7,962 bases of DNA from an uncultured Gammaproteobacteria bacterium. GTDB lineage: Bacteria; Pseudomonadota; Gammaproteobacteria; Pseudomonadales; DT-91. Shown in pieces: positions 1 through 6,799 of the stretch (position 1 is the first letter of the stretch; every line of letters begins with the position of its first letter). Location: contig CAKMZU010000163.1 of NCBI GenBank assembly GCA_929200485.1, positions 1 to 7,962 of the forward strand. The letters run 5' to 3'. The notes beneath the pieces were generated by a model. It searched no databases, was not told the DNA's origin, and worked only from the letters and a program-made list of their open reading frames with translations. Made by a program: the position numbers and the translations under genes.

Positions 1-1
1 G

Positions 2-1360
2 GGCCTCGCTTCAGCCTTTTGGGCTCAATGCCCCGGCAACAGGAAATCCCGAACGCGCCCCTCTCCCATTTCTTCAAAAAACTTTACCGGATTAAGCAGC
101 TTCCATAATTACCCTGTTGGCCATATCGCTGGCAATCAATGGGGACCTGCCGTTACCCTTTTTAAAACAAGCTCAGGCGCACCCTATTACTTTAACTTCC
201 ATGAACCGATTGATGCTAAAAAAGCAAAAGAAAAAGCCTTACTCGAAGAAAAGCTGGGCGAGGCAGCGCCTGAAGATGAAGGCGAAACACAAAAAGCTCT
301 TGGAAATACCTTAATCATCGGCCCATCAGGTTCAGGTAAGACCGTCGTGCAAGGCTTTTTAATGGCTCAAAGTAAAAAGTTTTTACCCACTCAGGTTATT
401 TTTGATAAAGACCGTGGTTTGGAAATCTTTGTTAGAGCCAATCGTGGTGTTTACTTACCCATTATTACTGGTTCTCCAACAGGGTTTAACCCTTTTCAAA
501 TGGAGCCTAATGAATCCAATATTTTATTCTTATCCAGTCTCATTATAAAAATCTGCGGCGGCGTCACTGTAACCGAAGAGAAAGAAATTGATAATGCTGT
601 TAGAGGGGTAATGGGACTTCCCCAAGAGCTAAGACGTATTGGTCGTTGCCTGGACTTTTTAGATCCGGTCAACTCAGAAGGTGCGCATACCAAGTTATCT
701 AAATGGTGTGGCGATGGTTCACTCGCATGGGTATTAGATAACGAAGTCGACAATCTTGATCTCGAAAATAGCGACATGTTTGGTTTTGATGTCACTGAAT
801 TTCTTGATAACGAAGAAGTTCGAACCCCTATCATCATGTATCTCTTCCATCGAATAGATTCATTGCTTGATGGTCGTCGTTTTATGATGTTTCTCGATGA
901 ATTCTGGAAATTATTATTGGACGATTACTTTGAAGACCTTGCCCAAAACAAACAAAAAGTTATCCGTAAACAAAATGGCATTATGGTCTATGGTACGCAA
1001 TCAGCAAAAGACGTATTAAAGTCACCTATTGCGCATACTCTGATCGAACAATGCGCCACCTTTATCTTTATGCCAAACCCTAAGGCAGATGCCGCTGACT
1101 ATATCGATGGATTCAACCTCACTGAGCGAGAATTTCAATTAATTCGGCAGGAGTTAACACCCGGATCAAGACAATTCTTGATTAAACAAGGCCATAACAG
1201 TGTTATTGCTGAGCTAAATTTAAAAGGTTTTGACGACGAACTCTCAATTATTTCAGGAACCACTGAGAATGTATTTTTATTGGAAAAAATAATACAACAA
1301 CACGGAGACGATCCAGCGCTATGGATTGATAAATTTCATGAAGCGAGAAAAAATAACTAA
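2..1360 (+). CDS. virB4: VirB4-family type IV secretion ATPase, C-terminal part (5' end outside window)
   Basis: The reading frame is open from base 2 with no start in view, giving 452 residues; VirB4 proteins are usually about 800, so roughly the N-terminal half is missing. VirB4 is the cytoplasmic, membrane-associated ATPase that energises pilus assembly and substrate transfer in type IV secretion. The visible part begins with the family segment AFWAQ-PGN followed by PISSKNF and HNYP, then GNQWGPAVTL. Walker A GPSGSGKT is at visible residues 107-114 (bases 320-343). Walker B FMMFLDEFW has its Asp-Glu at visible residues 299-300 (bases 896-901). The GTQS motif and the FMPNPKA segment follow. 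A GTG at 347 could be taken as a start, but it lies just after Walker A and would remove the active site, so it is not the true start. A charged stretch rich in Lys, Glu and Ala (bases about 206-295) precedes Walker A. The 3' end overlaps the next gene by 23 bases. Confidence 0.95.
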   Translation, partial: GLASAFWAQCPGNRKSRTRPSPISSKNFTGLSSFHNYPVGHIAGNQWGPAVTLFKTSSGAPYYFNFHEPIDAKKAKEKALLEEKLGEAAPEDEGETQKALGNTLIIGPSGSGKTVVQGFLMAQSKKFLPTQVIFDKDRGLEIFVRANRGVYLPIITGSPTGFNPFQMEPNESNILFLSSLIIKICGGVTVTEEKEIDNAVRGVMGLPQELRRIGRCLDFLDPVNSEGAHTKLSKWCGDGSLAWVLDNEVDNLDLENSDMFGFDVTEFLDNEEVRTPIIMYLFHRIDSLLDGRRFMMFLDEFWKLLLDDYFEDLAQNKQKVIRKQNGIMVYGTQSAKDVLKSPIAHTLIEQCATFIFMPNPKADAADYIDGFNLTEREFQLIRQELTPGSRQFLIKQGHNSVIAELNLKGFDDELSIISGTTENVFLLEKIIQQHGDDPALWIDKFHEARKNN

Positions 1361-2339
1361 AATAATAAAATGCTCTGCTGTACTGTTTTTAATGACATTT
1401 AATAAAGCTTACTCCGTAATTCCTGTGGCTGATGTTGCAGTGGCATCTGCCATTGGAACAAGTGCGGCTGTGACGACCACGGCAATCAAAGCACAAACAC
1501 TATCAAACAAGGTTGCCATAACTGCAGCATCAACAAACAATACTACCGCCCTGACGCTCAATACCACAGCAATAGAGGTAGCCTCTGCGACCAATAAATT
1601 GGGTATCGCTGCGCAAGTTGCAAAAACGGCGGGCGTTATATCTGCTATTTCGACGCAACATCCTTACCTGGAGACCATCGCCAACAATACCGGTTATATT
1701 TACCAGCAAGCAATTGAAGCCAATAAAAATCTCAAAGTTATTGACGAGAATATTGTCAAAAATCGTATCGTTAATCAGGCGGATAATATGCAGAACATGC
1801 TTTATGGGACAGACAAATTATCTGGTGTTTCCTGGATCTACAAAGAAGATGCCTCTAAGTTTGAGATAAAAGAACTCAACTTTTCAAGTGGTATGAAAGA
1901 CTTATTGGCGCATTATGAATTAACCAAATCGCCCATCCCTTATAATTTCAGTAATGTATTATTTCATGAGGAACTCGGTACTGGCAGCGGTGAAGTGGCG
2001 ATTAGCGACTTTGGCACCACCCCATTAAACAATCTTGATTTTGAAATCAAAGTGCTGCAAAAGCTTGCCAAGATTAAATCGCACTACGTCGACGAATTTG
2101 ATAAGAATTCTCGTATTACCGATTACATGAAAAAAGTTGATGATACCCAAACCATCAAAAGCAGTGTCGATTTTGGCAATCTTCTGGCACTTGAAAGCTT
2201 GGTTCAGCAGCGATTTTTACTGGAAGCCAAGTTAAATTCAGACATCATTAATATTTACAATTCGATCAAGAAAACATCCAGTGGATACACAGCTGACAAG
2301 TCATCTGGATCTCTTCCTGTGCTACCGATAATAGAATAA
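1338..2339 (+). CDS. Secreted protein in the VirB5 position of the type IV secretion operon
   Basis: This 333-residue protein lies between virB4 and virB6, the place of virB5 in P-type systems, where VirB5 is a periplasmic/surface minor pilin or tip protein. The start ATG 1338 gives a good signal peptide: basic MKREKITK, a hydrophobic core, then a likely cut after NKAYS (about residue 26). A TTG at 1326 in the same frame would add four residues and is less likely. The mature start VIPVADVAVASA resembles the short 'IPV-D' beginning seen in VirB5 proteins. Residues about 35-100 are low-complexity, rich in Thr, Ala and Asn. The C-terminal third has helix-forming segments (ALESLVQQRFLLEAKLNSDI) of the kind found in VirB5. 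It is about 100 residues longer than typical VirB5. No clear Shine-Dalgarno sequence is seen, and the overlap with virB4 suggests translational coupling. The VirB5 assignment rests on position, export signal and weak resemblance. Confidence 0.7.
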   Translation: MKREKITKIIKCSAVLFLMTFNKAYSVIPVADVAVASAIGTSAAVTTTAIKAQTLSNKVAITAASTNNTTALTLNTTAIEVASATNKLGIAAQVAKTAGVISAISTQHPYLETIANNTGYIYQQAIEANKNLKVIDENIVKNRIVNQADNMQNMLYGTDKLSGVSWIYKEDASKFEIKELNFSSGMKDLLAHYELTKSPIPYNFSNVLFHEELGTGSGEVAISDFGTTPLNNLDFEIKVLQKLAKIKSHYVDEFDKNSRITDYMKKVDDTQTIKSSVDFGNLLALESLVQQRFLLEAKLNSDIINIYNSIKKTSSGYTADKSSGSLPVLPIIE

Positions 2340-2349
2340 AGGCAAGATC

Positions 2350-3591
2350 ATGGCAACGAACCTTATTCACTATATTGATCACGAAACCCAAAAACTCTCG
2401 GGTATATTAGTGCACAGCTCTGATGATATGATGCTGTTAATCAATAAATTTCTATTGATGTTTTTATTTTTGGGCGTACTCATTCTGGGCTATATGGTGC
2501 TAGCTGGCTACGGCAAGCTGGCAGCTGCAAAATTTGGCGGCTTTTTTATTAAATTTTGCTTTATTGGATTAATCATCAGTTCAAGTGCGACATATAATAG
2601 TACCGTTGGTGCAATGGTTACTGAAATACCCCAGCAGATATTGCGCCTTGTCAACTGTAACCCGGTTTTAGATCCCTCTTGTACAGATGCCAACCGCTTC
2701 AGTCGAAGCACAGTGATGTCCAAAGATAATATACTGGATCTGCAATTTAGTGCATTTTTCAAGCTCTCTCAAGCGGCATGGAGTAAAGCCAACTTACTTG
2801 AAAATAATCTAGGCATGTGGTTTTTATCCTTTATCCTGATTATTTTCTCCACCATGTTTACCTTAGGTATTGGCTTTATATTAGTGGCTGTGTTTTTGCT
2901 CAGTAAGGTATTGGTGTTTTTTGGGCCAATATTTATTGCCTGCATTATCTTTAAATCCACACAAAACTTTTTTGTTAAATGGTTTAGTATGGTAGTGAAA
3001 TTAATGGTTATCGAAGTATTCACGGTCATTATTGCCATCTTTATCCACGACAAGTTAGAAGAGTTGTTCATAAACTTTGGATTTAGAAGCTACGATTATA
3101 TAGGCAGAATTACTGACTTGAAGCTAATTTATGAACACATTACACTTGCCAACGTTATTTTAATCTGTAGTGTCTTTATTTTGGGCATGATGTTGTTGCG
3201 TTTAATTATTCCCATTGCTACCGAATTATCCGCAGGCCTCAGATTGGCTGGAAGCAGCATCGCACACACCAGCAACCAGTTTTTTAGCAGTGACAATTCC
3301 ACTGGCGGCTCACAACACAATCACTTCTCGTCACAAACCAATAACAATGCATCCTTTTCAAGCCTTTTCAACAACCAGGCAACGAATCAATACAAGCAAA
3401 GTTACCATCAATCGATTAATAGCGGCGGCGACAATAATGCCAGCATGAATGCCCACTCAAGCCTCTACAGAGGCGGAACCGCTGTAAATAATTACAGCAA
3501 TACACAACAAAACTCGCAGTCTCGAAATTATTCCTCCGTCAATCAGTATAAGATGGCATATCAAAGCCGATTCCGCGGGAATACCAATTAA
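2350..3591 (+). CDS. virB6: VirB6/TrbL-family type IV secretion inner-membrane protein
   Basis: VirB6 is the polytopic inner-membrane component of the type IV secretion channel. This 413-residue protein has about six hydrophobic segments, near residues 33-54, 62-82, 154-176, 177-201, 211-233 and 265-290. The central segment carries FFGPIFIACIIF followed by a Phe/Trp pair (NFFVKW, 207-211), matching the conserved VirB6/TrbL core. Two cysteines (103 and 111) lie in the long loop between segments 2 and 3, probably periplasmic, and could form a disulphide. From about residue 305 to the end the protein is hydrophilic and rich in Asn, Ser, Gln and His, an added tail beyond the membrane domain. The gene begins 10 bases after the VirB5-slot gene with only a weak ribosome site (AAAGGCAAG). 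It is the last gene of the cluster in view; a convergent hydrolase gene follows after 49 bases. Confidence 0.88.
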   Translation: MATNLIHYIDHETQKLSGILVHSSDDMMLLINKFLLMFLFLGVLILGYMVLAGYGKLAAAKFGGFFIKFCFIGLIISSSATYNSTVGAMVTEIPQQILRLVNCNPVLDPSCTDANRFSRSTVMSKDNILDLQFSAFFKLSQAAWSKANLLENNLGMWFLSFILIIFSTMFTLGIGFILVAVFLLSKVLVFFGPIFIACIIFKSTQNFFVKWFSMVVKLMVIEVFTVIIAIFIHDKLEELFINFGFRSYDYIGRITDLKLIYEHITLANVILICSVFILGMMLLRLIIPIATELSAGLRLAGSSIAHTSNQFFSSDNSTGGSQHNHFSSQTNNNASFSSLFNNQATNQYKQSYHQSINSGGDNNASMNAHSSLYRGGTAVNNYSNTQQNSQSRNYSSVNQYKMAYQSRFRGNTN

Positions 3592-3628
3592 CAGGCAACC
3601 GTCAAACAACCTCAACGCCATTTAAGGC

Positions 3629-3663
3629 TTTACCGATTTTTCACCCTTTGAAGAATCGGTAAA
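3629..3663. terminator. Inverted repeat at the convergent junction, possible bidirectional terminator
   Basis: A 14-base stem is formed by 3629-3642 and 3650-3663 (TTTACCGATTTTTC and GAAGAATCGGTAAA), with one non-Watson-Crick position and a 7-base loop. It lies between the converging virB6 and hydrolase genes and includes the hydrolase stop codon (TGA on the minus strand, 3641-3643). Neither side has a strong run of T after the stem, so the termination role is inferred from position and symmetry only. Confidence 0.4.
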
Positions 3664-4411
3664 CAATTTGATTAAATACCTGAGGCTTTTCAGCGTGAAG
3701 CCAATGCCCCGCATTAGTAATCACCTTCACCTTCCCTGCTGGGTAAAGTGACAAAATACGATCTCTATATTCAGGCAATACATAATTTGATTTTTCGCCA
3801 ATAACGAATAGCACTGGCTTTCCAAAAGGCGTCTGTAATATTGGTGATGCACAAAGTTCAGGATATGAGGCAGTAATTTCTTCCAGGCCAAAACGCCACC
3901 GCCAATAACCTTCTTCATCTCGCTCCATATTTTTCATAAAAAACTGGCGTAAGGGTTTTTCCGGGACTTTTTCTGCAAGAATCGTATCGATATCCTGACG
4001 TTTCGTTGTATTGATCGTCGCTACCTTATGCATCTGATCGATAATATCTAAATGCTTCGGCGGATAATCCACTGGTGCAATATCTGCCACTACCAGCCGT
4101 TTGACTTGCTCAGGTTCTCGCTCGGCAATCGCCATAGAAACTTTACCCCCCATACTATGTCCAAGGAGAAAGAAATCTTCGATATCAAGAGAAGCCAACA
4201 ATCCGAGCACATCATTAGCCATGCTTTCATAAGTGACGTCAAAAGCATGGGGCGACTTACCATGGTTTATCAGATCAGGGACAATAACCCTGTGATCTTC
4301 AGCCAGCGTTTTCGCTAATGTGGTTAAATTATCAGACATACCAAAAAGGCCATGTAACAGCACAACGGTATTCGTCTGATTTTGTCCGAATTCTTGGTAA
4401 TTCAATGGCAT
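3641..4411 (-). CDS. ybfF: YbfF-like alpha/beta hydrolase (esterase)
   Basis: The product is a cytosolic serine hydrolase of 256 residues, the full length for the YbfF esterase family. These proteins act on acyl esters such as short- to medium-chain esters or acyl-CoA; the physiological substrate here cannot be read from sequence. The oxyanion-hole motif LLHGLFG is at 18-24. The nucleophile elbow GHSMGG is at 84-89 with Ser86 as nucleophile. The family signature DIAPVDY is at 110-116, and Asp110 is the probable acid by alignment with E. coli YbfF. NAGHWLHAEKP at 233-243 carries the catalytic His, probably His236. The start ATG 4411 is backed by AGGAGA six bases upstream and by a TATAAT box. 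The gene stands alone, convergent with the secretion cluster and divergent from the next gene. It looks like a chromosomal housekeeping gene and not part of the secretion system. Confidence 0.92.
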   Translation of the reverse strand: MPLNYQEFGQNQTNTVVLLHGLFGMSDNLTTLAKTLAEDHRVIVPDLINHGKSPHAFDVTYESMANDVLGLLASLDIEDFFLLGHSMGGKVSMAIAEREPEQVKRLVVADIAPVDYPPKHLDIIDQMHKVATINTTKRQDIDTILAEKVPEKPLRQFFMKNMERDEEGYWRWRFGLEEITASYPELCASPILQTPFGKPVLFVIGEKSNYVLPEYRDRILSLYPAGKVKVITNAGHWLHAEKPQVFNQIVYRFFKG

Positions 4412-4417
4412 ACGTCT

Positions 4418-4423
4418 TCTCCT
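4418..4423 (-). promoter_or_regulatory. Shine-Dalgarno site of the YbfF-like hydrolase gene
   Basis: On the minus strand the sequence reads AGGAGA, six bases before the ATG at 4411. This is a near-ideal ribosome site and fixes the start codon. Confidence 0.8.
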
Positions 4424-4433
4424 GAGTTAAATG

Positions 4434-4439
4434 ATTATA
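4434..4439 (-). promoter_or_regulatory. TATAAT -10 box, likely promoter of the YbfF-like hydrolase gene
   Basis: The minus strand reads TATAAT here, a perfect sigma-70-type -10 hexamer, inside the 52-base gap between two divergent genes. With a 17-base spacer the -35 position (4457-4462) reads TCGAGT, a weak match to TTGACA. Transcription would start near 4427, leaving a leader of about 16 bases that includes the ribosome site. The presumed -35 region sits immediately beside the divergent start codon at 4464, so the two genes may interfere or be co-regulated. Confidence 0.5.
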
Positions 4440-4463
4440 CATTCCACCCTTTGAGAACTCGAT

Positions 4464-5336
4464 ATGTTAAAAAGTATTTCCCGTCATTTTTATCATCAAT
4501 TCATTCCCCTGCTCCTGATTTGCTCCGCCATCGGAGTCAATGCTGAGTCATCATTCCTTAATCGGTTTTATGATAAAAAAATTACGACAACCGAAGAGAT
4601 CATAAAAGAAGGCAATCAAGCGCTTAAAATAACTAAAGATGAGGAAACCCGAGGTAAAATTGCCGCCATACTGGCAAGTAACTACTTTTACGCCAATGAC
4701 CTCAAAGGCATGAAAAAGGCAATAAAAACGCTCGATACCTCAGCAAGAAAATCAAAAAATACCGAGTTGAAGTTAACCCGGCTTTATCTCGAATCTGCCA
4801 TGAACCGTGCGCTTAAAAAATACAAGCCAAGCCGGAAGCAAATTCATCAGGCGTTAACAGAAATGAATAAGGTAACACCTGTAAAACTCAAAGGTAAGAT
4901 ACTCTATAACGCCGCAGCTTTAGAATCTGATGACCCAAAAGGCAGCAACGATAAAGCCATTAGCTATCATCAGCAGATTCTTGGCTTAACTCCCGATGAC
5001 ATACCCGCCATCATCACCTTAAAACAACGCTCCCGTATTCGTCTGGCCAAATGCTACTATGATAAAGCCGATTATGTATCAGCAAAACAAAGCATTGCCC
5101 CGCTAGCTGATCAAAACGCTTTGCCTAGAACAGAACTACAATACCTGTTGATGGCTTTAAAAATCCAGCAAAAACACCCTTTCCTGACTTCCCCGAATGA
5201 TTATTTGACGAAGGCTGAAAGCCTCATCAACACTTATCATTTTGAAAGTGACAGAGCACGCTTTGAAGAAACAAAAAAGAATTTACAGGCAAGTAACAAA
5301 ACAGCATCAGATGGATTGACACCAAAAAATTCGTGA
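4464..5336 (+). CDS. Exported helical-repeat (TPR-like) protein of unknown function
   Basis: I do not recognise a named family. The protein has 290 residues and a likely Sec signal peptide: a basic start, a hydrophobic core around residues 13-25 and a plausible cut after VNA (residue 27). The Cys at 20 is not in a good lipobox, so it is probably periplasmic rather than a lipoprotein. The mature part is nearly all helical, Lys-rich, and shows paired-helix segments resembling tetratricopeptide repeats. Examples are AAILASNYFYANDLKGMKKA (about 67-86) and RIRLAKCYYDKADYVSAKQS (about 191-210), with Ala/Tyr/Asp spacing typical of such repeats. TPR proteins usually act as scaffolds, for instance in envelope assembly, but no partner is indicated. 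The tail (about 274-290) is polar and probably disordered. The start has no clear ribosome site. A hairpin follows the stop. Confidence 0.75.
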   Translation: MLKSISRHFYHQFIPLLLICSAIGVNAESSFLNRFYDKKITTTEEIIKEGNQALKITKDEETRGKIAAILASNYFYANDLKGMKKAIKTLDTSARKSKNTELKLTRLYLESAMNRALKKYKPSRKQIHQALTEMNKVTPVKLKGKILYNAAALESDDPKGSNDKAISYHQQILGLTPDDIPAIITLKQRSRIRLAKCYYDKADYVSAKQSIAPLADQNALPRTELQYLLMALKIQQKHPFLTSPNDYLTKAESLINTYHFESDRARFEETKKNLQASNKTASDGLTPKNS

Positions 5337-5346
5337 GATAACGTAG

Positions 5347-5368
5347 AGGCCGTCATCAAAGACGGCTT
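5347..5368 (+). terminator. GC-rich hairpin after the helical-repeat gene, probable terminator
   Basis: AGGCCGTC at 5347-5354 pairs with GACGGCTT at 5361-5368 around an ATCAAA loop, including one G-U pair. The hairpin starts 10 bases after the stop codon at 5336. The T run after it is short (TTAAAAC), so this is a modest factor-independent terminator at best, but the placement is right. Confidence 0.55.
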
Positions 5369-5429
5369 AAAACATAACTGTTTAGATTCCAACAATAAAA
5401 CCAATAAAGATAAGAGAGCAACAATAATA

Positions 5430-6203
5430 ATGGCATCTCAACCAAAAACTGCCCTCATTACCGGCGCCGCAAGTGGCATTGGCCGACACTACGCAGAGCT
5501 CTACGCCCAATCCAATATACCGGTAGCGGCATTGGATATAAACAAAAATGGCCTGGAGTCATTAGCCGCACAATACCCAAGCATCACTGCCTTCCCTGTT
5601 GACATGACAGACTCACTCGCCGTAGAAAAAGCCGTCACTGCAGCGCTTAAAACACTTACAAGCGTTGATCGAGTTATTAACGCCGCCGCAATCATGCCTT
5701 GTGGCGATATTCTGTCGCAAGATACTGCCGACATATTAAAAATCATGGAAATTAACTATGGCGGATTAGTGAATCTGACAAAAGCGGTATTGCCCTCAAT
5801 GATCAATCAAGGCCATGGGCAATATGTCGTATTCTCATCCATGCTTGGTGTTATGCCAACGCTGAAAACCGGTGCCTATAGCGCTAGTAAGTTTGCAACC
5901 TCCGTCTTTGTTGAAGTACTGGCGCAGGAAAACATAGATTCTGGTGTTCAATTTGCTTGTGTATGCCCCCCTGCCGTTAATACACCACTTCTGGATCAGG
6001 TCAGAGATACGCAATGGCCAAAGATCATGGATGAAACGCCCATTATCACAATTGAGGATGTGACTGAAGCCATTGAAACAGGGCTTAAAAAAGGACGCTT
6101 TTGGATTTACCCAGGTAAAACAACCTACATGGGTTCGTTAATGCGTCGATTATTTCCAAGTGCTGTCTGGAAGCATATCCAAAAAGTCGAACAAAAAGCT
6201 TAG
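5430..6203 (+). CDS. Short-chain dehydrogenase/reductase (SDR family)
   Basis: This is a classical-type SDR oxidoreductase of 257 residues with a Rossmann fold that uses a nicotinamide cofactor. The cofactor-binding motif TGAASGIG is at 11-18. An Asp after the second strand (AALDIN, Asp36) suggests NAD(H) preference. The usual NNAG motif is present as NAAA (84-87). The catalytic set is Asn109, Ser137 in VVFSSMLG, Tyr150 and Lys154 in YSASK, with the standard 13-residue Ser-Tyr spacing. CPPAVNTPL at 179-187 replaces the common PG motif. The C-terminus is basic and aromatic (RRLFPSAVWKHI), as in SDRs acting on hydrophobic substrates, but the substrate cannot be named. The start ATG 5430 follows a weak AAGAGAG ribosome site 11 bases away. 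The gene appears to stand alone, being separated from the upstream gene by 93 bases and a hairpin. Confidence 0.92.
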   Translation: MASQPKTALITGAASGIGRHYAELYAQSNIPVAALDINKNGLESLAAQYPSITAFPVDMTDSLAVEKAVTAALKTLTSVDRVINAAAIMPCGDILSQDTADILKIMEINYGGLVNLTKAVLPSMINQGHGQYVVFSSMLGVMPTLKTGAYSASKFATSVFVEVLAQENIDSGVQFACVCPPAVNTPLLDQVRDTQWPKIMDETPIITIEDVTEAIETGLKKGRFWIYPGKTTYMGSLMRRLFPSAVWKHIQKVEQKA

Positions 6204-6252
6204 ATTCTCATTTGAAGTGCAATAGCTCGCATGTCATTGGTGCCCTTCATTC

Positions 6253-6258
6253 TATAAT
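6253..6258 (+). promoter_or_regulatory. TATAAT box between the SDR gene and the small basic gene
   Basis: A perfect TATAAT is present in the 97-base gap, without a convincing -35 hexamer at the usual distance (6230-6235 reads CATGTC). A start near 6265 would give a transcript running antisense into the 3' end of the minus-strand gene at 6301-6756 and over a tiny open frame at 6280-6330. AT-rich chance is a real alternative. Confidence 0.25.
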
Positions 6259-6279
6259 GACCTTACTGAAAGGCATCCA

Positions 6280-6330
6280 ATGTATTATGTTTTAATCGTT
6301 TTAGTGTTTAGCCAGTACATATTTTTTTGA
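6280..6330 (+). CDS. Possible 16-residue hydrophobic peptide, antisense to the gene end
   Basis: ATG 6280 opens a 16-codon frame reading MYYVLIVLVFSQYIFF, a wholly hydrophobic peptide long enough to enter a membrane. It is preceded by AAAGG about six bases upstream and by a TATAAT box at 6253-6258. Its 3' part overlaps the tail of the minus-strand gene ending at 6301. Small hydrophobic peptides of this kind occur in type I toxin-antitoxin systems, but nothing else here demonstrates such a system, and the frame could easily be chance. Confidence 0.15.
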   Translation: MYYVLIVLVFSQYIFF

Positions 6331-6756
6331 TTTCATAAACATCTCATTTAATTCGGGCGTTAGCTCAATATTGGTTTTTTCCAAGATATAATTTACCGCA
6401 ATGTCGTAAGCTTCATTAAAAGATCGGCAGTTCATACTGATCTCTTTTGCAGGCATTCCCAAAGGTCTTGCAATAAGCAACTCTGATACATTTCTTCCAT
6501 CTCTCACACGCTTCGCTCTACGGATACCTCTAACATGCCCTTGATTATCAAACAGTTTATTCACCGGCAATTCTTTACGTAATTTCATCGCCTGAACCTG
6601 CTGCTCAAGTTTTTCATCGACTTCTTGCGCCAATTTTTTGGCATTACGTTTTCCTACGGAAAAAGAAAAATAGTATTGATATTCTTTACCATCAATTTTT
6701 CTATAAACTCGATAGCAGGTAGGATTTTGTTTATTTGGGTGTAAATGTATGGACAT
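6301..6756 (-). CDS. Small basic protein, possibly DNA-binding with AP2/integrase-arm-like modules
   Basis: I do not recognise a named family. From ATG 6756 the protein has 151 residues and is rich in Lys and Arg. It shows two segments that look like three beta strands followed by a helix. The first is about 14-50, from CYRVYRK through YQYYFSFSVG to NAKKLAQEVDEKL. The second is about 74-125, from HVRGIRR through SELLIARPLG to SFNEAYDIAVNYI. This layout resembles AP2 domains and the arm-binding domains of tyrosine recombinases, both of which bind DNA, so a DNA-binding role is inferred and not shown. ATG 6756 has GAGG 11 bases upstream (6768-6771). An in-frame TTG at 6780 would add eight residues but lacks a ribosome site. 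No catalytic recombinase or nuclease domain is present. The region upstream carries short direct repeats that could be its targets. Confidence 0.65.
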   Translation of the reverse strand: MSIHLHPNKQNPTCYRVYRKIDGKEYQYYFSFSVGKRNAKKLAQEVDEKLEQQVQAMKLRKELPVNKLFDNQGHVRGIRRAKRVRDGRNVSELLIARPLGMPAKEISMNCRSFNEAYDIAVNYILEKTNIELTPELNEMFMKSKKYVLAKH

Positions 6757-6799
6757 ACGAACATGAGCCTCGTTATGCAATTGAGGGATTTGCTTACCG

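Noticed and set aside
1..60. Possible frameshift in the GC-richer first 60 bases of VirB4
   Set aside because: The frame from base 2 reads AFWAQ-PGN...RTRPSPISSKNF without interruption, as expected for the family, so no frameshift is needed.
117..314. Lys-rich 65-codon frame on the plus strand
   Set aside because: It overlaps the VirB4 frame throughout, has no ribosome site, and the VirB4 frame here carries conserved family residues.
347..349. GTG as the start of a shorter VirB4
   Set aside because: It lies immediately after Walker A; the frame is open and conserved upstream to base 2, so this is an internal codon.
2508..3320. Minus-strand frames opposite virB6
   Set aside because: They mirror the hydrophobic codons of virB6, overlap it fully and lack ribosome sites.
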